DNA of 64,000 bases from Prauserella_A oleivorans (GCF_042685745.1 NZ_JBHUNT010000001.1:558001-622000), one strand, 5' to 3'; shown: positions 1 through 9,240, counted from the first letter of the stretch. Program-made: numbers and translations. The notes: generated by a model not told the origin, from the letters alone.

Positions 1-1537
1 TCCACGCGGCGTCGTCGGCCGGGTCGCCGCCGCCCGACGCCGTGGTGCCGTCCGGGTAGAAGTCGGTGTTGGCACGCTCGATGATCTCCGCCATCGAGTA
101 CCGCACGCCGTCCTGGACGAGCGAGAGGCAGGAGGCGATCGCGAGCACCATCGACACGGCGAGCGCGGGCCTGCGCCACTGGCTCCACGTGCGCACCAGC
201 AGCCGCAGCAGCTCCAGTGCGGCGAACAGGCCACCGACGGCGAGCGTGACGTTCAGCGTCACCACGAAGCGGAAAGCCAGCAGCGTCGTCTCCATGGTCA
301 GCGCCAGCATCGACAGCGCGAACCACACGTACACGCCCGCCGTGATGGCGAGCAGGACGAACGCGACCGTGTTCCTGCGGGCCCGCACGATCGACCAGAC
401 CAGCCCGGCGAGGCAGAGCGCCCCGAAGATGCCGTCCGGCTTGAACGGGATCGGAAAGTAGGCGCTGCCCGAGGGCAAGAACCGCGCGGCGACGTTTTCC
501 GCCCCGAGCCCGCCCGCGAACAGGAACGGCGCCCACACCACCAGCAGCATCGCCGCCGAGATCGCACCGATGAGGACGAGCCTGCCGACCATGCGGCGCA
601 CGACCACGCCGCGCCGCTCCCCGGCCCGCACCGCCAGAACGCCCGCTACCAGGGCGAGGCCCACCACGAGCAACGCGCCGAAGCCCAAGTGCAGCGTGTA
701 GGTCATCGCGCAGATGCCCAGGTACACGCCCACCAGGACGAGTGGCCACTTCGCCGCCTCCCGCCGGCGCAGGGCCAGCCAGGCCAGGATCATCACCGGC
801 GGCAGCCACGACGTCGTCGGCCACGCGTAGGGCTCCTCGACGCTCGACGACTGCAGGCCCGCCACCAGCGTCACGACGCTGGCCAGCAGCGCGGTCCGCC
901 TGCGCACGACGAGGCTCCACAGCACGAACGTCACTGCCGCGGTGACGGCCGCCGTCATGATGGAGAACGGCTTGTAGGCCTCCCAGCCGGAGAGACCGAA
1001 CAGGTTGGCGAAGCGCCCGCCGAGCCAGAACCAGCCACCCGGGTAGTAGGGCGGGACGTCGTAGTAGTTGATGTCGTTCAGCGCCCAGTCCGACGCCATC
1101 CGCTCCATATAACGGAGCCGGAAACTGTTGTCGACCGACGCCCCGCCAAGGAAGAACCGCGTCGACATCAGCGGCAGCGCCACGATGACCGTCACCAGCG
1201 CGGACAACGCACTCCACGCGCCCGCGAGCTTCACCCACACCGGCCACGCGCGCACTCGCGGCACGGCGAGCGACCCGAACGCCACCGCGATGATGACCGC
1301 GCTGGACAGGGCCACCATGGCCGCGGGCACGTGGGTGCCGGGCACCAGCCGGGGAAGACGATTGATCGCGAACTGGATGGCCAGGCTCAGCACCGCCGCC
1401 CAGCCGCCCGCAAGGAGCAGCTCGACCACCGTGCGGCCCGGCCCCATCAGCGGCGCGCGCAGGAAACCCTCCGCCTGGCCGGGCTCGGCGCTCGCTGACG
1501 CGATATTCGGTTTCCGTGCGCGCAAGGTGTCGGTCAT
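1..1537 (-). CDS. aftA: Galactan 5-O-arabinofuranosyltransferase AftA (3' end outside window)
   Basis: The gene reads leftward from an ATG at 1537 and runs off the left edge, so about 512 N-terminal codons are visible; the family is usually 600-650 residues. The open frame has hydrophobic segments beginning near residue 38. The stretch DNSFRLRYMERM is followed by YYPGGWFWLGGRFANL, the signature I associate with GT85 AftA enzymes. AftA adds the first arabinofuranose from decaprenyl-phosphoryl-arabinose onto galactan at the membrane. It starts 14 bases after the ubiA stop, so it is probably cotranscribed with the gene for donor-lipid synthesis. In M. tuberculosis this position next to ubiA holds aftB instead. 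Confidence 0.85.
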   Translation of the reverse strand, partial: MTDTLRARKPNIASASAEPGQAEGFLRAPLMGPGRTVVELLLAGGWAAVLSLAIQFAINRLPRLVPGTHVPAAMVALSSAVIIAVAFGSLAVPRVRAWPVWVKLAGAWSALSALVTVIVALPLMSTRFFLGGASVDNSFRLRYMERMASDWALNDINYYDVPPYYPGGWFWLGGRFANLFGLSGWEAYKPFSIMTAAVTAAVTFVLWSLVVRRRTALLASVVTLVAGLQSSSVEEPYAWPTTSWLPPVMILAWLALRRREAAKWPLVLVGVYLGICAMTYTLHLGFGALLVVGLALVAGVLAVRAGERRGVVVRRMVGRLVLIGAISAAMLLVVWAPFLFAGGLGAENVAARFLPSGSAYFPIPFKPDGIFGALCLAGLVWSIVRARRNTVAFVLLAITAGVYVWFALSMLALTMETTLLAFRFVVTLNVTLAVGGLFAALELLRLLVRTWSQWRRPALAVSMVLAIASCLSLVQDGVRYSMAEIIERANTDFYPDGTTASGGGDPADDAAW

Positions 1538-1551
1538 CGGCGACGGGCTCG

Positions 1552-2487
1552 CTACAGGTAGTACGAGCAGACGAGCGTGGCGACCCAGGCGACACCCAGC
1601 ACCTGCAGCACACGGTCGCGCAGGGCGATCTCCTCCGGCTCACCCGCGTTGCCGCCGTCGACGTCCACCGCGTAGCGCAGGACCGCGATGACGAACGGCA
1701 CCAGCGAGATGACGCTCCACATCGCGCCCGGCACCCGCTGCTGCTGCTCGAAGGCCCACAGCGAGTACGACATGATCAGGATCGCGGCGGAGGTGGCCCA
1801 CACGAATCGCAGGTAGCTCGCCGAGTACTTCTTCAGCGACGAACGGATCTTCGCGCCCGTGCGCTCGAAGAGCATGATCTCGGCATACCGCTTGCCCGCC
1901 ACCATGAACAGCGAGCCGAACGCCGTGACCAGCAGGAACCACTGGGACAGCGCGATACCGGTGGCCACACCACCGGCGATGAGCCGCATCAGGAAGCCGG
2001 AGCCGACGATCGCGAGGTCGACCACGGGCTGGTGCTTGAGCCCGAAGCAGTAGCCGAGCTGGATGGCTTCGTAGATCACCAGCACGATCAGCAGCCGCCA
2101 GTCGGCGAGCAGGCTGATCGCGCATCCGGCCAGGAAGAACACGACGGCGGAGGCGTAGGCCAGCGGGATCGGCACGATGCCCGCGGCGATGGGCCGGTTG
2201 CGCTTGGTGGGGTGTGCCCGGTCGGCCTCGACGTCGACGGCGTCGTTGATGAGGTACACCGAGGACGCGACGAGAGAGAACGCCACGAAGGCGACCAGCG
2301 CGTCCAGCAGCACGCTGCCGTTGGCGATCTGGCCCGCCGTGAACGGTGCGGCCAGCACCAGGACGTTCTTGACCCACTGGCGAGGGCGCGCGGTCTTGAC
2401 CACGCCGAAGACGGTCCCTACCGGGCCCTTCTTCACTACGGGGGTGCTGCTGTCGCCTACCTCGGCACGCTCGGTGGTCTCACTCAT
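1552..2487 (-). CDS. ubiA: Decaprenyl-phosphate phosphoribosyltransferase (DPPR synthase, UbiA family)
   Basis: A 311-residue polytopic UbiA-family prenyltransferase, orthologous in context to Rv3806c. It transfers phosphoribose from PRPP to decaprenyl phosphate, the first step toward the arabinose donor DPA. The N-terminal 'RPRQWVKNVLV' is the typical start of this subfamily. The prenyltransferase Asp-rich motifs are visible as 'NDAVDVEADRAHPTKRNRP' near residue 81 and 'DLAIVGSGFLMR' further on. Its ATG overlaps the stop of the upstream PAP2 gene (ATGA), indicating translational coupling. Downstream is aftA, which uses the product. Confidence 0.92.
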   Translation of the reverse strand: MSETTERAEVGDSSTPVVKKGPVGTVFGVVKTARPRQWVKNVLVLAAPFTAGQIANGSVLLDALVAFVAFSLVASSVYLINDAVDVEADRAHPTKRNRPIAAGIVPIPLAYASAVVFFLAGCAISLLADWRLLIVLVIYEAIQLGYCFGLKHQPVVDLAIVGSGFLMRLIAGGVATGIALSQWFLLVTAFGSLFMVAGKRYAEIMLFERTGAKIRSSLKKYSASYLRFVWATSAAILIMSYSLWAFEQQQRVPGAMWSVISLVPFVIAVLRYAVDVDGGNAGEPEEIALRDRVLQVLGVAWVATLVCSYYL

Positions 2488-3056
2488 CGTGGTTTCCGCT
2501 TCCGTGAGTTCAGCTTGCGGCGCAGGACACCGCCGACCGCGCCGCCCAGGGCCGCGCCGGCGAGTACGTCGGTCGGGTAGTGCACGCCGAGCACGAGCCG
2601 GGAGGCCAGCATCGGCGGCACGAGTGCGGGCACGAGGTTACGCCCCGTGAGCCCGGAGTAGAGGACGGCCGCGGCCGTCGTGGACGTCGCGTGCGACGAG
2701 GGGAAGCTCAGCTTGCTGGGCGTACCCACGCCGACCTGCACACTCGGGTGGTCCGGACGGGCCCGGCGCACGACGCGCTTCACCGCGATCGACGCCGCAT
2801 GGGCGCCGACCACCCCCGCCGCCGCGGTGAGCCAGTCCTTGCGCCGCCGCTTGTCCACGGCGGCGCCGACGAGACCCAGCGCGAACCAGCCCGCACTGTG
2901 CTCGCCGAAATGGGACAGCCCGCGCGCGGCCTTCACGGTCGCGGGGCGGGCGATCGCCTTCTGCACGGCCGCGAGCACCGCGACCTCGCCCTCCGCGGGC
3001 TTGACCTCGATCGGCGCGGCCTGCCCGGGATCCTTCTCAAGCATCGATCGAACCAT
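2484..3056 (-). CDS. PAP2-family membrane phosphatase (Rv3807c-like)
   Basis: A 190-residue phosphatidic acid phosphatase type 2 protein. The acid phosphatase motifs are visible in order: KRVVRRARPDHPS (KX6RP), 'PSSHATS' (PSGH variant) and 'RLVLGVHYPTDVLAG' (SRX5HX3D type). The Rv3807c homologue sits in the same cluster between glf and ubiA and has been proposed to dephosphorylate decaprenylphosphoryl-5-phosphoribose; that role is inferred from context. The first ATG at 3056 lies inside the end of glf, and an in-frame ATG at 3044 is a plausible alternative. No glfT2 gene separates it from glf, unlike in mycobacteria. Confidence 0.87.
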   Translation of the reverse strand: MVRSMLEKDPGQAAPIEVKPAEGEVAVLAAVQKAIARPATVKAARGLSHFGEHSAGWFALGLVGAAVDKRRRKDWLTAAAGVVGAHAASIAVKRVVRRARPDHPSVQVGVGTPSKLSFPSSHATSTTAAAVLYSGLTGRNLVPALVPPMLASRLVLGVHYPTDVLAGAALGGAVGGVLRRKLNSRKRKPR

Positions 3057-4260
3057 CCAGTGGTGCGCCGTCGGTCAGGTGCGGGGCGATCTTGTTGTCG
3101 AACATCGACAGGGCGGAGCCGATCGCCATGTGCATGTCCAGGTACTTGTACGTGCCGAGCCTGCCACCGAAGAGGACGTTGCGCTCCTTGGCCTCCGTCT
3201 TGGCCAATTCGCGGTATCGCTCGAGCTTCTGCCGGTCGTCCGGCGTGTTGATCGGGTAGTACGGCTCGTCGTCGTCCTTGGCGAACCGCGAGTACTCCCG
3301 CACGATGACGGTCTTGTCCTTCGGGTAGTACTCGCGCTCCGGGTGGAAGTGCCGGAACTCGTGGATGCGGGTGTAGGGCACGTCCTCGTCGTTGTAGTTC
3401 ATCACCGACGTGCCCTGGAAGTCGCCGGTCGGGACCACCTCACGCTCGAAGTCCAGCGTCCGCCAGCCGAGCCTGCCCTCGGAGTAGCCGAAGTAGCGGT
3501 CGAGCGGGCCGGTGTAGACGGTGGGCGTGCCCTCCGGGATCTGGTCGCGGACCTCGAAGTAGTCGACGTTGAGCCGGACCTCGATGTTCGGGTGCTCGGC
3601 CATCCGCTCCAGCCACGCCGTGTAGCCGTCGACGGGCAGGCCCTCGTAGGTGTCGTTGAAGTACCGGTTGTTGAAGTTGTAGCGGACCGGAAGCCGGGTG
3701 ATGTTGCCCGCCGGCAGCTCCTTCGGGTCCGTCTGCCACTGCTTGGCCGTGTACCCGCGGAAGAACGCCTCGTAGAGCGGGCGGCCGATGAGCGAGATGG
3801 CCTTTTCCTCGAAGTTCTGCGCGTCCTTGGTGTCGATCTCGCTCGCCTGCCGCGCGATGAGCTCGCGGGCCTCGTCCGGCGTGTGGGAGCGGCCGAAGAA
3901 CTGGTTGATGAGGTGCAGGTTCATCGGCAACGGGTAGACCTGGCCCTTGTACTTGCCGAAGACCCGGTGCTGGTAGCCGGTGAAGTCCGTGAACTGGTTG
4001 ACGTAGTCCCACACCCGCTTGTTCGACGTGTGGAACAGGTGCGCGCCGTAGGTGTGCACCTCGATCCCCGTCTCGGGCTCGGGTTCGGAGTAGGCGTTGC
4101 CACCGATGTGGTGCCTGCGCTCGAGCACGAGCACCCGCTTGTCGAGCTGACTGGCGGCTCTCTCGGCCACCGTCAGGCCGAAGAAACCGGATCCGACCAC
4201 GATGAGGTCGTATCCGGCGAAGCCACCGGTGTTGCTGGGGGAGTTGCTGTGCGCGCTCAC
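3037..4260 (-). CDS. glf: UDP-galactopyranose mutase
   Basis: The 407-residue FAD flavoenzyme converts UDP-galactopyranose to UDP-galactofuranose for galactan synthesis. The N-terminus holds the dinucleotide-binding motif 'VVGSGFFGLTVAERAA' and 'HHIGGNAYSE'. The central 'YTAKQWQTDPKELPAGNITRLPVR' region, quoted here by its first residues YTAKQW, and the C-terminal 'FGGRLGTYKYLDMHMAIG' are diagnostic. I chose the GTG at 4260 because family members begin about 18 residues before the flavin loop. The open frame extends further upstream, but that part has no family resemblance. A TAGCCT hexamer eight bases before the GTG suggests a leaderless start. Confidence 0.94.
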   Translation of the reverse strand: MSAHSNSPSNTGGFAGYDLIVVGSGFFGLTVAERAASQLDKRVLVLERRHHIGGNAYSEPEPETGIEVHTYGAHLFHTSNKRVWDYVNQFTDFTGYQHRVFGKYKGQVYPLPMNLHLINQFFGRSHTPDEARELIARQASEIDTKDAQNFEEKAISLIGRPLYEAFFRGYTAKQWQTDPKELPAGNITRLPVRYNFNNRYFNDTYEGLPVDGYTAWLERMAEHPNIEVRLNVDYFEVRDQIPEGTPTVYTGPLDRYFGYSEGRLGWRTLDFEREVVPTGDFQGTSVMNYNDEDVPYTRIHEFRHFHPEREYYPKDKTVIVREYSRFAKDDDEPYYPINTPDDRQKLERYRELAKTEAKERNVLFGGRLGTYKYLDMHMAIGSALSMFDNKIAPHLTDGAPLDGSIDA

Positions 4261-4286
4261 GGTCGAAAAGGCTACCGACGCGCTGT

Positions 4287-4361
4287 GGCCCTCGTGCGGC
4301 GAGGCTCCACGTGCACCCTCACCGGGTGTGCCCCTCCGCGCCTGCCTGCCGCACGAGGGCC
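4287..4361. terminator. Long inverted repeat between oxidoreductase gene and glf
   Basis: Perfect 14-base arms, GGCCCTCGTGCGGC at 4287-4300 and its complement at 4348-4361, enclose a 47-base loop. The loop holds a smaller hairpin (CACCC/GGGTG). It lies after the 3' end of the leftward oxidoreductase gene and before the glf promoter. It may therefore act as a terminator, though no U-tract follows, or as a structured leader. Confidence 0.5.
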
Positions 4362-4451
4362 CGCGCTCCCAGCACCCCCTGGTAGCCCGGCCCGCGCCGT
4401 ACGACAGAACCGACGAGGTGTGTGGCCGATCGGTTCCCGCCTTGTCGACAC

Positions 4452-5345
4452 TCACCCGTTCGGAGCATGGCCCTGCACCTGAGGGAGCACCTCGTCGACG
4501 ACCTCCTCGAGCACGGTCTCCCTGCCCTGATAGGGCGTTCCGCTGCGGGGCCAGTGGGTGACGATGTCGGTGAAGCCGAGCTCGGCCGCGCGGCCCGCGG
4601 CATCGGCGAAGGCCTCCTTGCTCGACAGCGAGAACACCGGCGCGGCGTCGAGGCTGAGGTAGCGGTTGACGCGGTCGGCGTCGCGGCCGTGTTCGTGGAG
4701 CGCCTCGTCGAAGCGGGCCGAGAGCTCGGCGACGCCTGCCCACCACTCCCGTTGTTCGTCCACGTTTCGCCCGGTGGTCAGCCAGCCGTCACCCAGCCGG
4801 GCCGCCAGCCGCATCGTGCGCGGACCGTTGGCGGCGACGAGGAACGGCGGCCGCGGCCGTTGCACCGGACCGGGCAGGTTGCGCGCGCCGCGCACCGTGT
4901 AGTGGTCGCCGCTGTAGTCGAAGCCGTCGATGCGCAGCAGCCCGTCCAATGCCTCGACGAACTCCACGAAGCGGTCGGCGCGCGCCCGCGGACTGGGCTC
5001 GGGCTCGCCGAACACCTCGGTGTCGTAGCCGAGGCCGCCCGCGCCCACGCCGAGCACGAACCGGCCGTCGGCGAGGTCGTCGAGAGTCACGATCTCGCGC
5101 ATGAACGGCAACGGATGCCGGAAGTTCGGTGATGCGACGAACGTGCCCAGCCGGATGCGAGAGGTGACCATGGCGGCGGCCGACAGCGTCGGCACCGCGC
5201 CGAACCACGGCCCGCCGACCAGATCTCGCCAGCCCAGATGGTCGTAGGTCCAGGCGTGATCGAAGCCGTACTCCTCGGCCGCCCGCCATTTCGGCTCGGC
5301 GGCCCACCACCGGTCCTCGGGAAGGATCACTATGCCTACACGCAC
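4452..5345 (-). CDS. LLM-class F420-dependent oxidoreductase
   Basis: A 297-residue luciferase-like monooxygenase-fold enzyme. It begins VRVGIVILPED and contains 'FDHAWTYDHLGW', 'IRLGTFVASPNFRHP', 'VTLDDLADGRFVLGVGAGG' and a late 'VAANGPRTMRLAARLGDGW'. These are the usual cofactor-binding and fold landmarks of the actinobacterial F420 branch. The substrate is unknown. The GTG at 5345 is preceded by TAGCGT eight bases upstream, consistent with a leaderless transcript. An open extension upstream overlaps the divergent HAD gene and looks non-coding. Confidence 0.8.
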   Translation of the reverse strand: MRVGIVILPEDRWWAAEPKWRAAEEYGFDHAWTYDHLGWRDLVGGPWFGAVPTLSAAAMVTSRIRLGTFVASPNFRHPLPFMREIVTLDDLADGRFVLGVGAGGLGYDTEVFGEPEPSPRARADRFVEFVEALDGLLRIDGFDYSGDHYTVRGARNLPGPVQRPRPPFLVAANGPRTMRLAARLGDGWLTTGRNVDEQREWWAGVAELSARFDEALHEHGRDADRVNRYLSLDAAPVFSLSSKEAFADAAGRAAELGFTDIVTHWPRSGTPYQGRETVLEEVVDEVLPQVQGHAPNG

Positions 5346-5412
5346 GCCGCCACACGCTAGCGGTGTTCCACGACACGCGAGTGGACGGGCGATGCTCTGG
5401 GAAACTGGACGT

Positions 5413-6228
5413 GTGGAGAAGCCAAGCCTGATCGCCTCGGACGTCGACGGCACGCTGCTGTCGTCGGCGACACACCTCAGCGATCGCACGATCGACGTGG
5501 TCAACCGGGCGGTGGGCTCCCGTGTGCCGGTGGTGCTGGTGTCGGGCCGCCCGCCGCGGTGGATCCCGCAGGTGGCCGAGCAGGCGGGACTCGACGGGTA
5601 CGCCGTGTGCGCGAACGGTGCCGTGCTGTACGACATCGGCGCCGACCGGATCGTCGACGTGCACGGGCTCCTCGAGCCCGCGGAGCTGACCGAGGTGGCG
5701 CAGGCACTGGACTTCGCGCTGCCGGGGTGCAGGCTGGCCGCCGAGCGGGTCGGCACCCACGCCGTGGACGACGACATGAAGAACTTCGTGATCGAGTCCG
5801 ACTACCACAATCCGTGGGGCGACGGCGAGGGAACGCAGGTCTCGCGGGCCGAGGTGCTCGGGCACGCGGCGGTGAAGCTGCTGGTCAGCCACCCGAAGAT
5901 GACCTCCGACGCCATGGCGGAGGCGGCGCGCTCCGTGCTGGACGACCACGTGGACATCACGTTCTCCTCCCGGGGCGGGCTCATCGAACTGGCCGCGCAC
6001 GGCGTCACGAAGGCCACCGGACTCGCGGAGGTGGCGCGGCGGCTCGAGGTCACCGCCGACGACACGATCTCCTTCGGCGACATGCCCAACGACCTGGAGA
6101 TGCTGCGCTGGGCGGGGCACGGCGTCGCGGTGGCCAACGCCCACCCGGTGGTGCTGGACGCGGCCGACGAGGTCACCGCACCCCACCACGAGGACGGCGT
6201 CGCCCAGGTGCTGGAACGCTGGTTCTGA
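5413..6228 (+). CDS. Cof-type HAD-IIB family phosphatase (Rv3813c-like)
   Basis: A 271-residue haloacid dehalogenase-like hydrolase. Motif I is visible as 'ASDVDGTLLSS' with the nucleophile and acid aspartates. The 'VSGRPPRW' segment supplies motif II, a lysine near 'AAVKLLVSHPK' is present, and 'ISFGDMPNDLEMLRWAGHGVAV' (motif IV, GDMPND) closes the active site. The C2 cap suggests a sugar- or nucleotide-phosphate substrate. The start is uncertain: GTG at 5413 gives family length, and an ATG at 5392 would add seven residues. It converges on the AftB-like gene with a four-base gap. Confidence 0.83.
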   Translation: MEKPSLIASDVDGTLLSSATHLSDRTIDVVNRAVGSRVPVVLVSGRPPRWIPQVAEQAGLDGYAVCANGAVLYDIGADRIVDVHGLLEPAELTEVAQALDFALPGCRLAAERVGTHAVDDDMKNFVIESDYHNPWGDGEGTQVSRAEVLGHAAVKLLVSHPKMTSDAMAEAARSVLDDHVDITFSSRGGLIELAAHGVTKATGLAEVARRLEVTADDTISFGDMPNDLEMLRWAGHGVAVANAHPVVLDAADEVTAPHHEDGVAQVLERWF

Positions 6229-6232
6229 CCGC

Positions 6233-7870
6233 TCACTCGCACGGCACGTGGTCGAACCGCGGGTCGGTGTCCAACTGCTCGACGAGACCGCGGGCCAGCG
6301 TGCCCCGCAGGTAGAGGTCCGTCCAGCCCGAGCCGTCCGTGCGGCGGAACGTCGCCACCTGGTACACACCGGCGTAGGCCGGTCCGATGCCGCACGTCTG
6401 CCTGGGCTCGGAGCCGCTGACGGTGTCGACGGCGACCGCGGGTGCCCGTTCGTTCACCACGTAGTCGTAGTCGGAGGCCACCACCACGCCACCGGGCAAC
6501 GGCCGGCGGCTGCCCTCGCGTGCGATGCGGTTGTCGGTGACGCCCCGGACGTCCACGACGATGAGCCCGGGCCCCGCCGCGTACGCCAGCGCCCCGGGCC
6601 GGAAGGCGCTCACCACGGTGCCGGGTGGCAGGTGCTCCCCCAGCCACGCGCCGATCTCACCGAGCCGGCCGGTGGCCGCGCGGTGGTCGTGCATACCGGG
6701 CAACATCCGAGGGTGGGCCGTGCTGATGACCAGCGAGAGTCCGCACACGGCCAGGGCGACGATGGCCACCGCCGGGCGCGGCCGGGGGGCCGGGTCGCGG
6801 GCGGCGAGGATGCCTGCCGCCGCGGCCGCCGCGACCGCGAGCAGCGGCGGCACCGGTGCGAGCAGCCGCCACGCGGGCAGCGTGTCGCCTCCGGCGGCCA
6901 CCGCGACCGCCGCCTGCCCCACCGCGAGCAGGAACAGCAGCCACACCAGCGACCGGGCGTGGCCGGCCGATCCGCGCCGGTAGGTCAGCAGGGCCACCGC
7001 GATCGCCGCGACGAGCAGCAACGCCTGCGACACCAGGGCGAACCCGGCCAGGTACGACCATCCCGCCGCCAGCCGCGTGGTCACGGGGCCGCCGGATTTG
7101 GCCACGATCGCCGCCGGCAGCGCATGCTCGTAGTAGGTCACGCGCCACGCCGTCCACGGCACGAGCAGCACCAGCGCCGCCAGCGCGTACGCCGCCGGCG
7201 CGGCCGACCGGACGTGCCCCCGCAGCGCGGCGACGAGCAGCCACAGCCCCGCGAGCACGGCCACGCCCAGCCCGTCCGGGCGGGTCATGACGGCCAGCGC
7301 GACCAGCACACCCGCCGCCATCGGGTGTCCCCCGGCGAGCGCGTGGACGACGGTGAGCACCAGCAGCACGTACAGCGGCGTCTCCAGGCCCGACGGACCG
7401 TAGGCGGCCAGCGAGCCCGCGCCCGCCGTCACCACCGCGGCGGCCACGCCGAGCGCGGGCAGCCCGTCCGGCACGACGAGCCGCACGATGCGGTTGGCCA
7501 GGACGTATGCGGCGAGCACGCAGCCCAGGGCGCAGAGCGTGCCCAGCACGACGGCGGTCGGCTCGACCTCCACACCGAACATCGCGCGCGGCAGGGCCAG
7601 CAGCACGACCCACAGGAAGTTCGGGTAGCCCTCGACCGTCTCACCGAGGTTGAACACCGGGCCGTAGCCGTCGGCGATGTTGCGGGCGTAGCGGAAGGTG
7701 ATGTAGGCGTCGTCGGGGATCGTGGCGAACAGCAGCTGGTGCACGAGCGAGAACGTGAGCGCGAGGGTCAGCACGGCGATGCGCCACCCGCGGTCGGCGG
7801 CCAGCCGTGACCAACCCGCGACGACCACGACGGCCAGGCAGAGCCACACCACGGCCACGACAGCGATCAC
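6233..7870 (-). CDS. AftB-like membrane arabinofuranosyltransferase-type glycosyltransferase
   Basis: A 545-residue polytopic GT-C-type protein. After the first membrane helix it has 'IPDDAYITFRYARNIADG' followed by 'VFNLGETVEGYPNFLW'. This is the loop with the catalytic-type acidic pair and the landmark seen in AftB/Rv3805c-like proteins. A later 'GPSGLETPLYVLL' and a C-terminal extracytoplasmic domain with 'VDVRGVTDNRIA' also match that architecture. AftB caps arabinan with terminal beta-1,2 arabinose; whether this is true AftB or a paralogue with another acceptor cannot be told. It stands apart from the glf-aftA cluster by about 2 kb. Confidence 0.62.
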   Translation of the reverse strand: MIAVVAVVWLCLAVVVVAGWSRLAADRGWRIAVLTLALTFSLVHQLLFATIPDDAYITFRYARNIADGYGPVFNLGETVEGYPNFLWVVLLALPRAMFGVEVEPTAVVLGTLCALGCVLAAYVLANRIVRLVVPDGLPALGVAAAVVTAGAGSLAAYGPSGLETPLYVLLVLTVVHALAGGHPMAAGVLVALAVMTRPDGLGVAVLAGLWLLVAALRGHVRSAAPAAYALAALVLLVPWTAWRVTYYEHALPAAIVAKSGGPVTTRLAAGWSYLAGFALVSQALLLVAAIAVALLTYRRGSAGHARSLVWLLFLLAVGQAAVAVAAGGDTLPAWRLLAPVPPLLAVAAAAAAGILAARDPAPRPRPAVAIVALAVCGLSLVISTAHPRMLPGMHDHRAATGRLGEIGAWLGEHLPPGTVVSAFRPGALAYAAGPGLIVVDVRGVTDNRIAREGSRRPLPGGVVVASDYDYVVNERAPAVAVDTVSGSEPRQTCGIGPAYAGVYQVATFRRTDGSGWTDLYLRGTLARGLVEQLDTDPRFDHVPCE

Positions 7871-8045
7871 CCGACCACCCCCACCGCCCGCACTGTCGGC
7901 GCAAAGTTAACCCGCGAGCGGGTGGCTCGACCACGCGGGTGGCTGAAATGTCGGACTCGCCCAGCTGCTCGCGAGCACGTGCCGCCAGTGCCCGCGTTCG
8001 GCTTCACCGCGCCGTTTCCGCCTGGCACCCGTTAGCCTCGGACCC

Positions 8046-9230
8046 GTGCGTCGAGTGGTCGTGATCGGTGGCGGAATCCTCGGGCTGGCGGTCGCCCACG
8101 AGTTGTGCACGCGCGGCGTGCACGTGACCGTCCTCGAGAAGGAGGACCGGTGGGCGGCGCACCAGACCGGCCACAACTCCAACGTCGTCCACGCCGGTCT
8201 GTACTACCGGCCGGGGTCGTTCAAGGCCCGGATGTCGGTGGCGGGCAACCGGTCCATCGTCGCCTTCGCCCGCGAGCACGGGGTTCCGGTGCGGGTGTGC
8301 GGCAAGCTGGTCGTGGCCACCGACGAACGGGAACTGCCCGCACTGCGCGTGCTGGCCGAGCGAGCCGAGGCCAACGGCGTTCCGGCAGGGATGATCTCGC
8401 CCGACGAGGCACGCGAGTACGAGCCCGAGGTGTCGTGCGTACAGGCCTTGCGCGTGGAGTCGACGGGCATCATCGACTTTCCCGCCGTGTGCGCCGCCCT
8501 CGTACGGCTGCTCGAGGACGGTGGTGCGGACCTGCGCCTGGGCACGCCCGCGCTCGGCATCCGGTCCGGCTCGCCGTCGGGCGTCGAGGTGGCGACCGGG
8601 TCGGATGTGGTCCGGGCCGATGTGCTCGTCAACTGCGCGGGCCTGCACTCCGACCGCGTCGCGACGCTGGCGGGCATCACCCCGCGAGCGCGGATCGTGC
8701 CGTTCCGCGGCGAGTACTACGAACTTCGGCCGCAGCGGCGGCACCTGGTGCGCGGCCTCATCTACCCGGTACCGGACCCGACGCTGCCGTTCCTCGGCGT
8801 GCACCTCACCCGCATGCTCGACGGCAGCGTCCACGCGGGACCGAACGCCGTGCTCGCCCTGCGCCGCGAGGGGTACCGCTGGCGTGACGTGTCGGTGAAG
8901 GACCTCGCCGACGTGGCGACCTTCCCCGGCGCGTGGCGCCTCGCCCGCCGCTACGCCTACCCCGTGGGGCTCGCCGAGGTACGCCGTTCGCTGTCCAAGC
9001 GCCGCTTCGCGCGCAGCCTCGCCCGGCTCGTCCCCGCCGTGGGCCCGGACGACATCGTCCGCCACGGCTCGGGTGTGCGCGCACAGGCGATGTTGCGCGA
9101 CGGCTCACTCGTGGACGATTTCCTCATCGACCAGGCCCCGAACCAGGTGCACGTCCTCAACGCCCCCTCACCTGCGGCCACGAGCGCACTCGAGATCGCG
9201 AAGTACGTCGCCGACCGGGTGGAGGCCTGA
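8046..9230 (+). CDS. lhgO: L-2-hydroxyglutarate oxidase
   Basis: A 394-residue DAO-family flavoenzyme that oxidises L-2-hydroxyglutarate to 2-oxoglutarate. The FAD-binding GXGXXG-type loop is 'VVVIGGGILGLAVAHEL'. The family signature 'TGHNSNVVHAGLYYRPGS' follows at about residue 41. 'NCAGLHSDRVA' and the C-terminal 'FLIDQAPNQVHVLNAPSPAATS' are typical of LhgO. Start at the GTG, seven bases after a TAGCCT hexamer (8033-8038), so the transcript is probably leaderless. It converges on the DUF3558 gene and has its own promoter. Confidence 0.9.
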   Translation: MRRVVVIGGGILGLAVAHELCTRGVHVTVLEKEDRWAAHQTGHNSNVVHAGLYYRPGSFKARMSVAGNRSIVAFAREHGVPVRVCGKLVVATDERELPALRVLAERAEANGVPAGMISPDEAREYEPEVSCVQALRVESTGIIDFPAVCAALVRLLEDGGADLRLGTPALGIRSGSPSGVEVATGSDVVRADVLVNCAGLHSDRVATLAGITPRARIVPFRGEYYELRPQRRHLVRGLIYPVPDPTLPFLGVHLTRMLDGSVHAGPNAVLALRREGYRWRDVSVKDLADVATFPGAWRLARRYAYPVGLAEVRRSLSKRRFARSLARLVPAVGPDDIVRHGSGVRAQAMLRDGSLVDDFLIDQAPNQVHVLNAPSPAATSALEIAKYVADRVEA

Positions 9231-9240
9231 CCGAGCCGGC

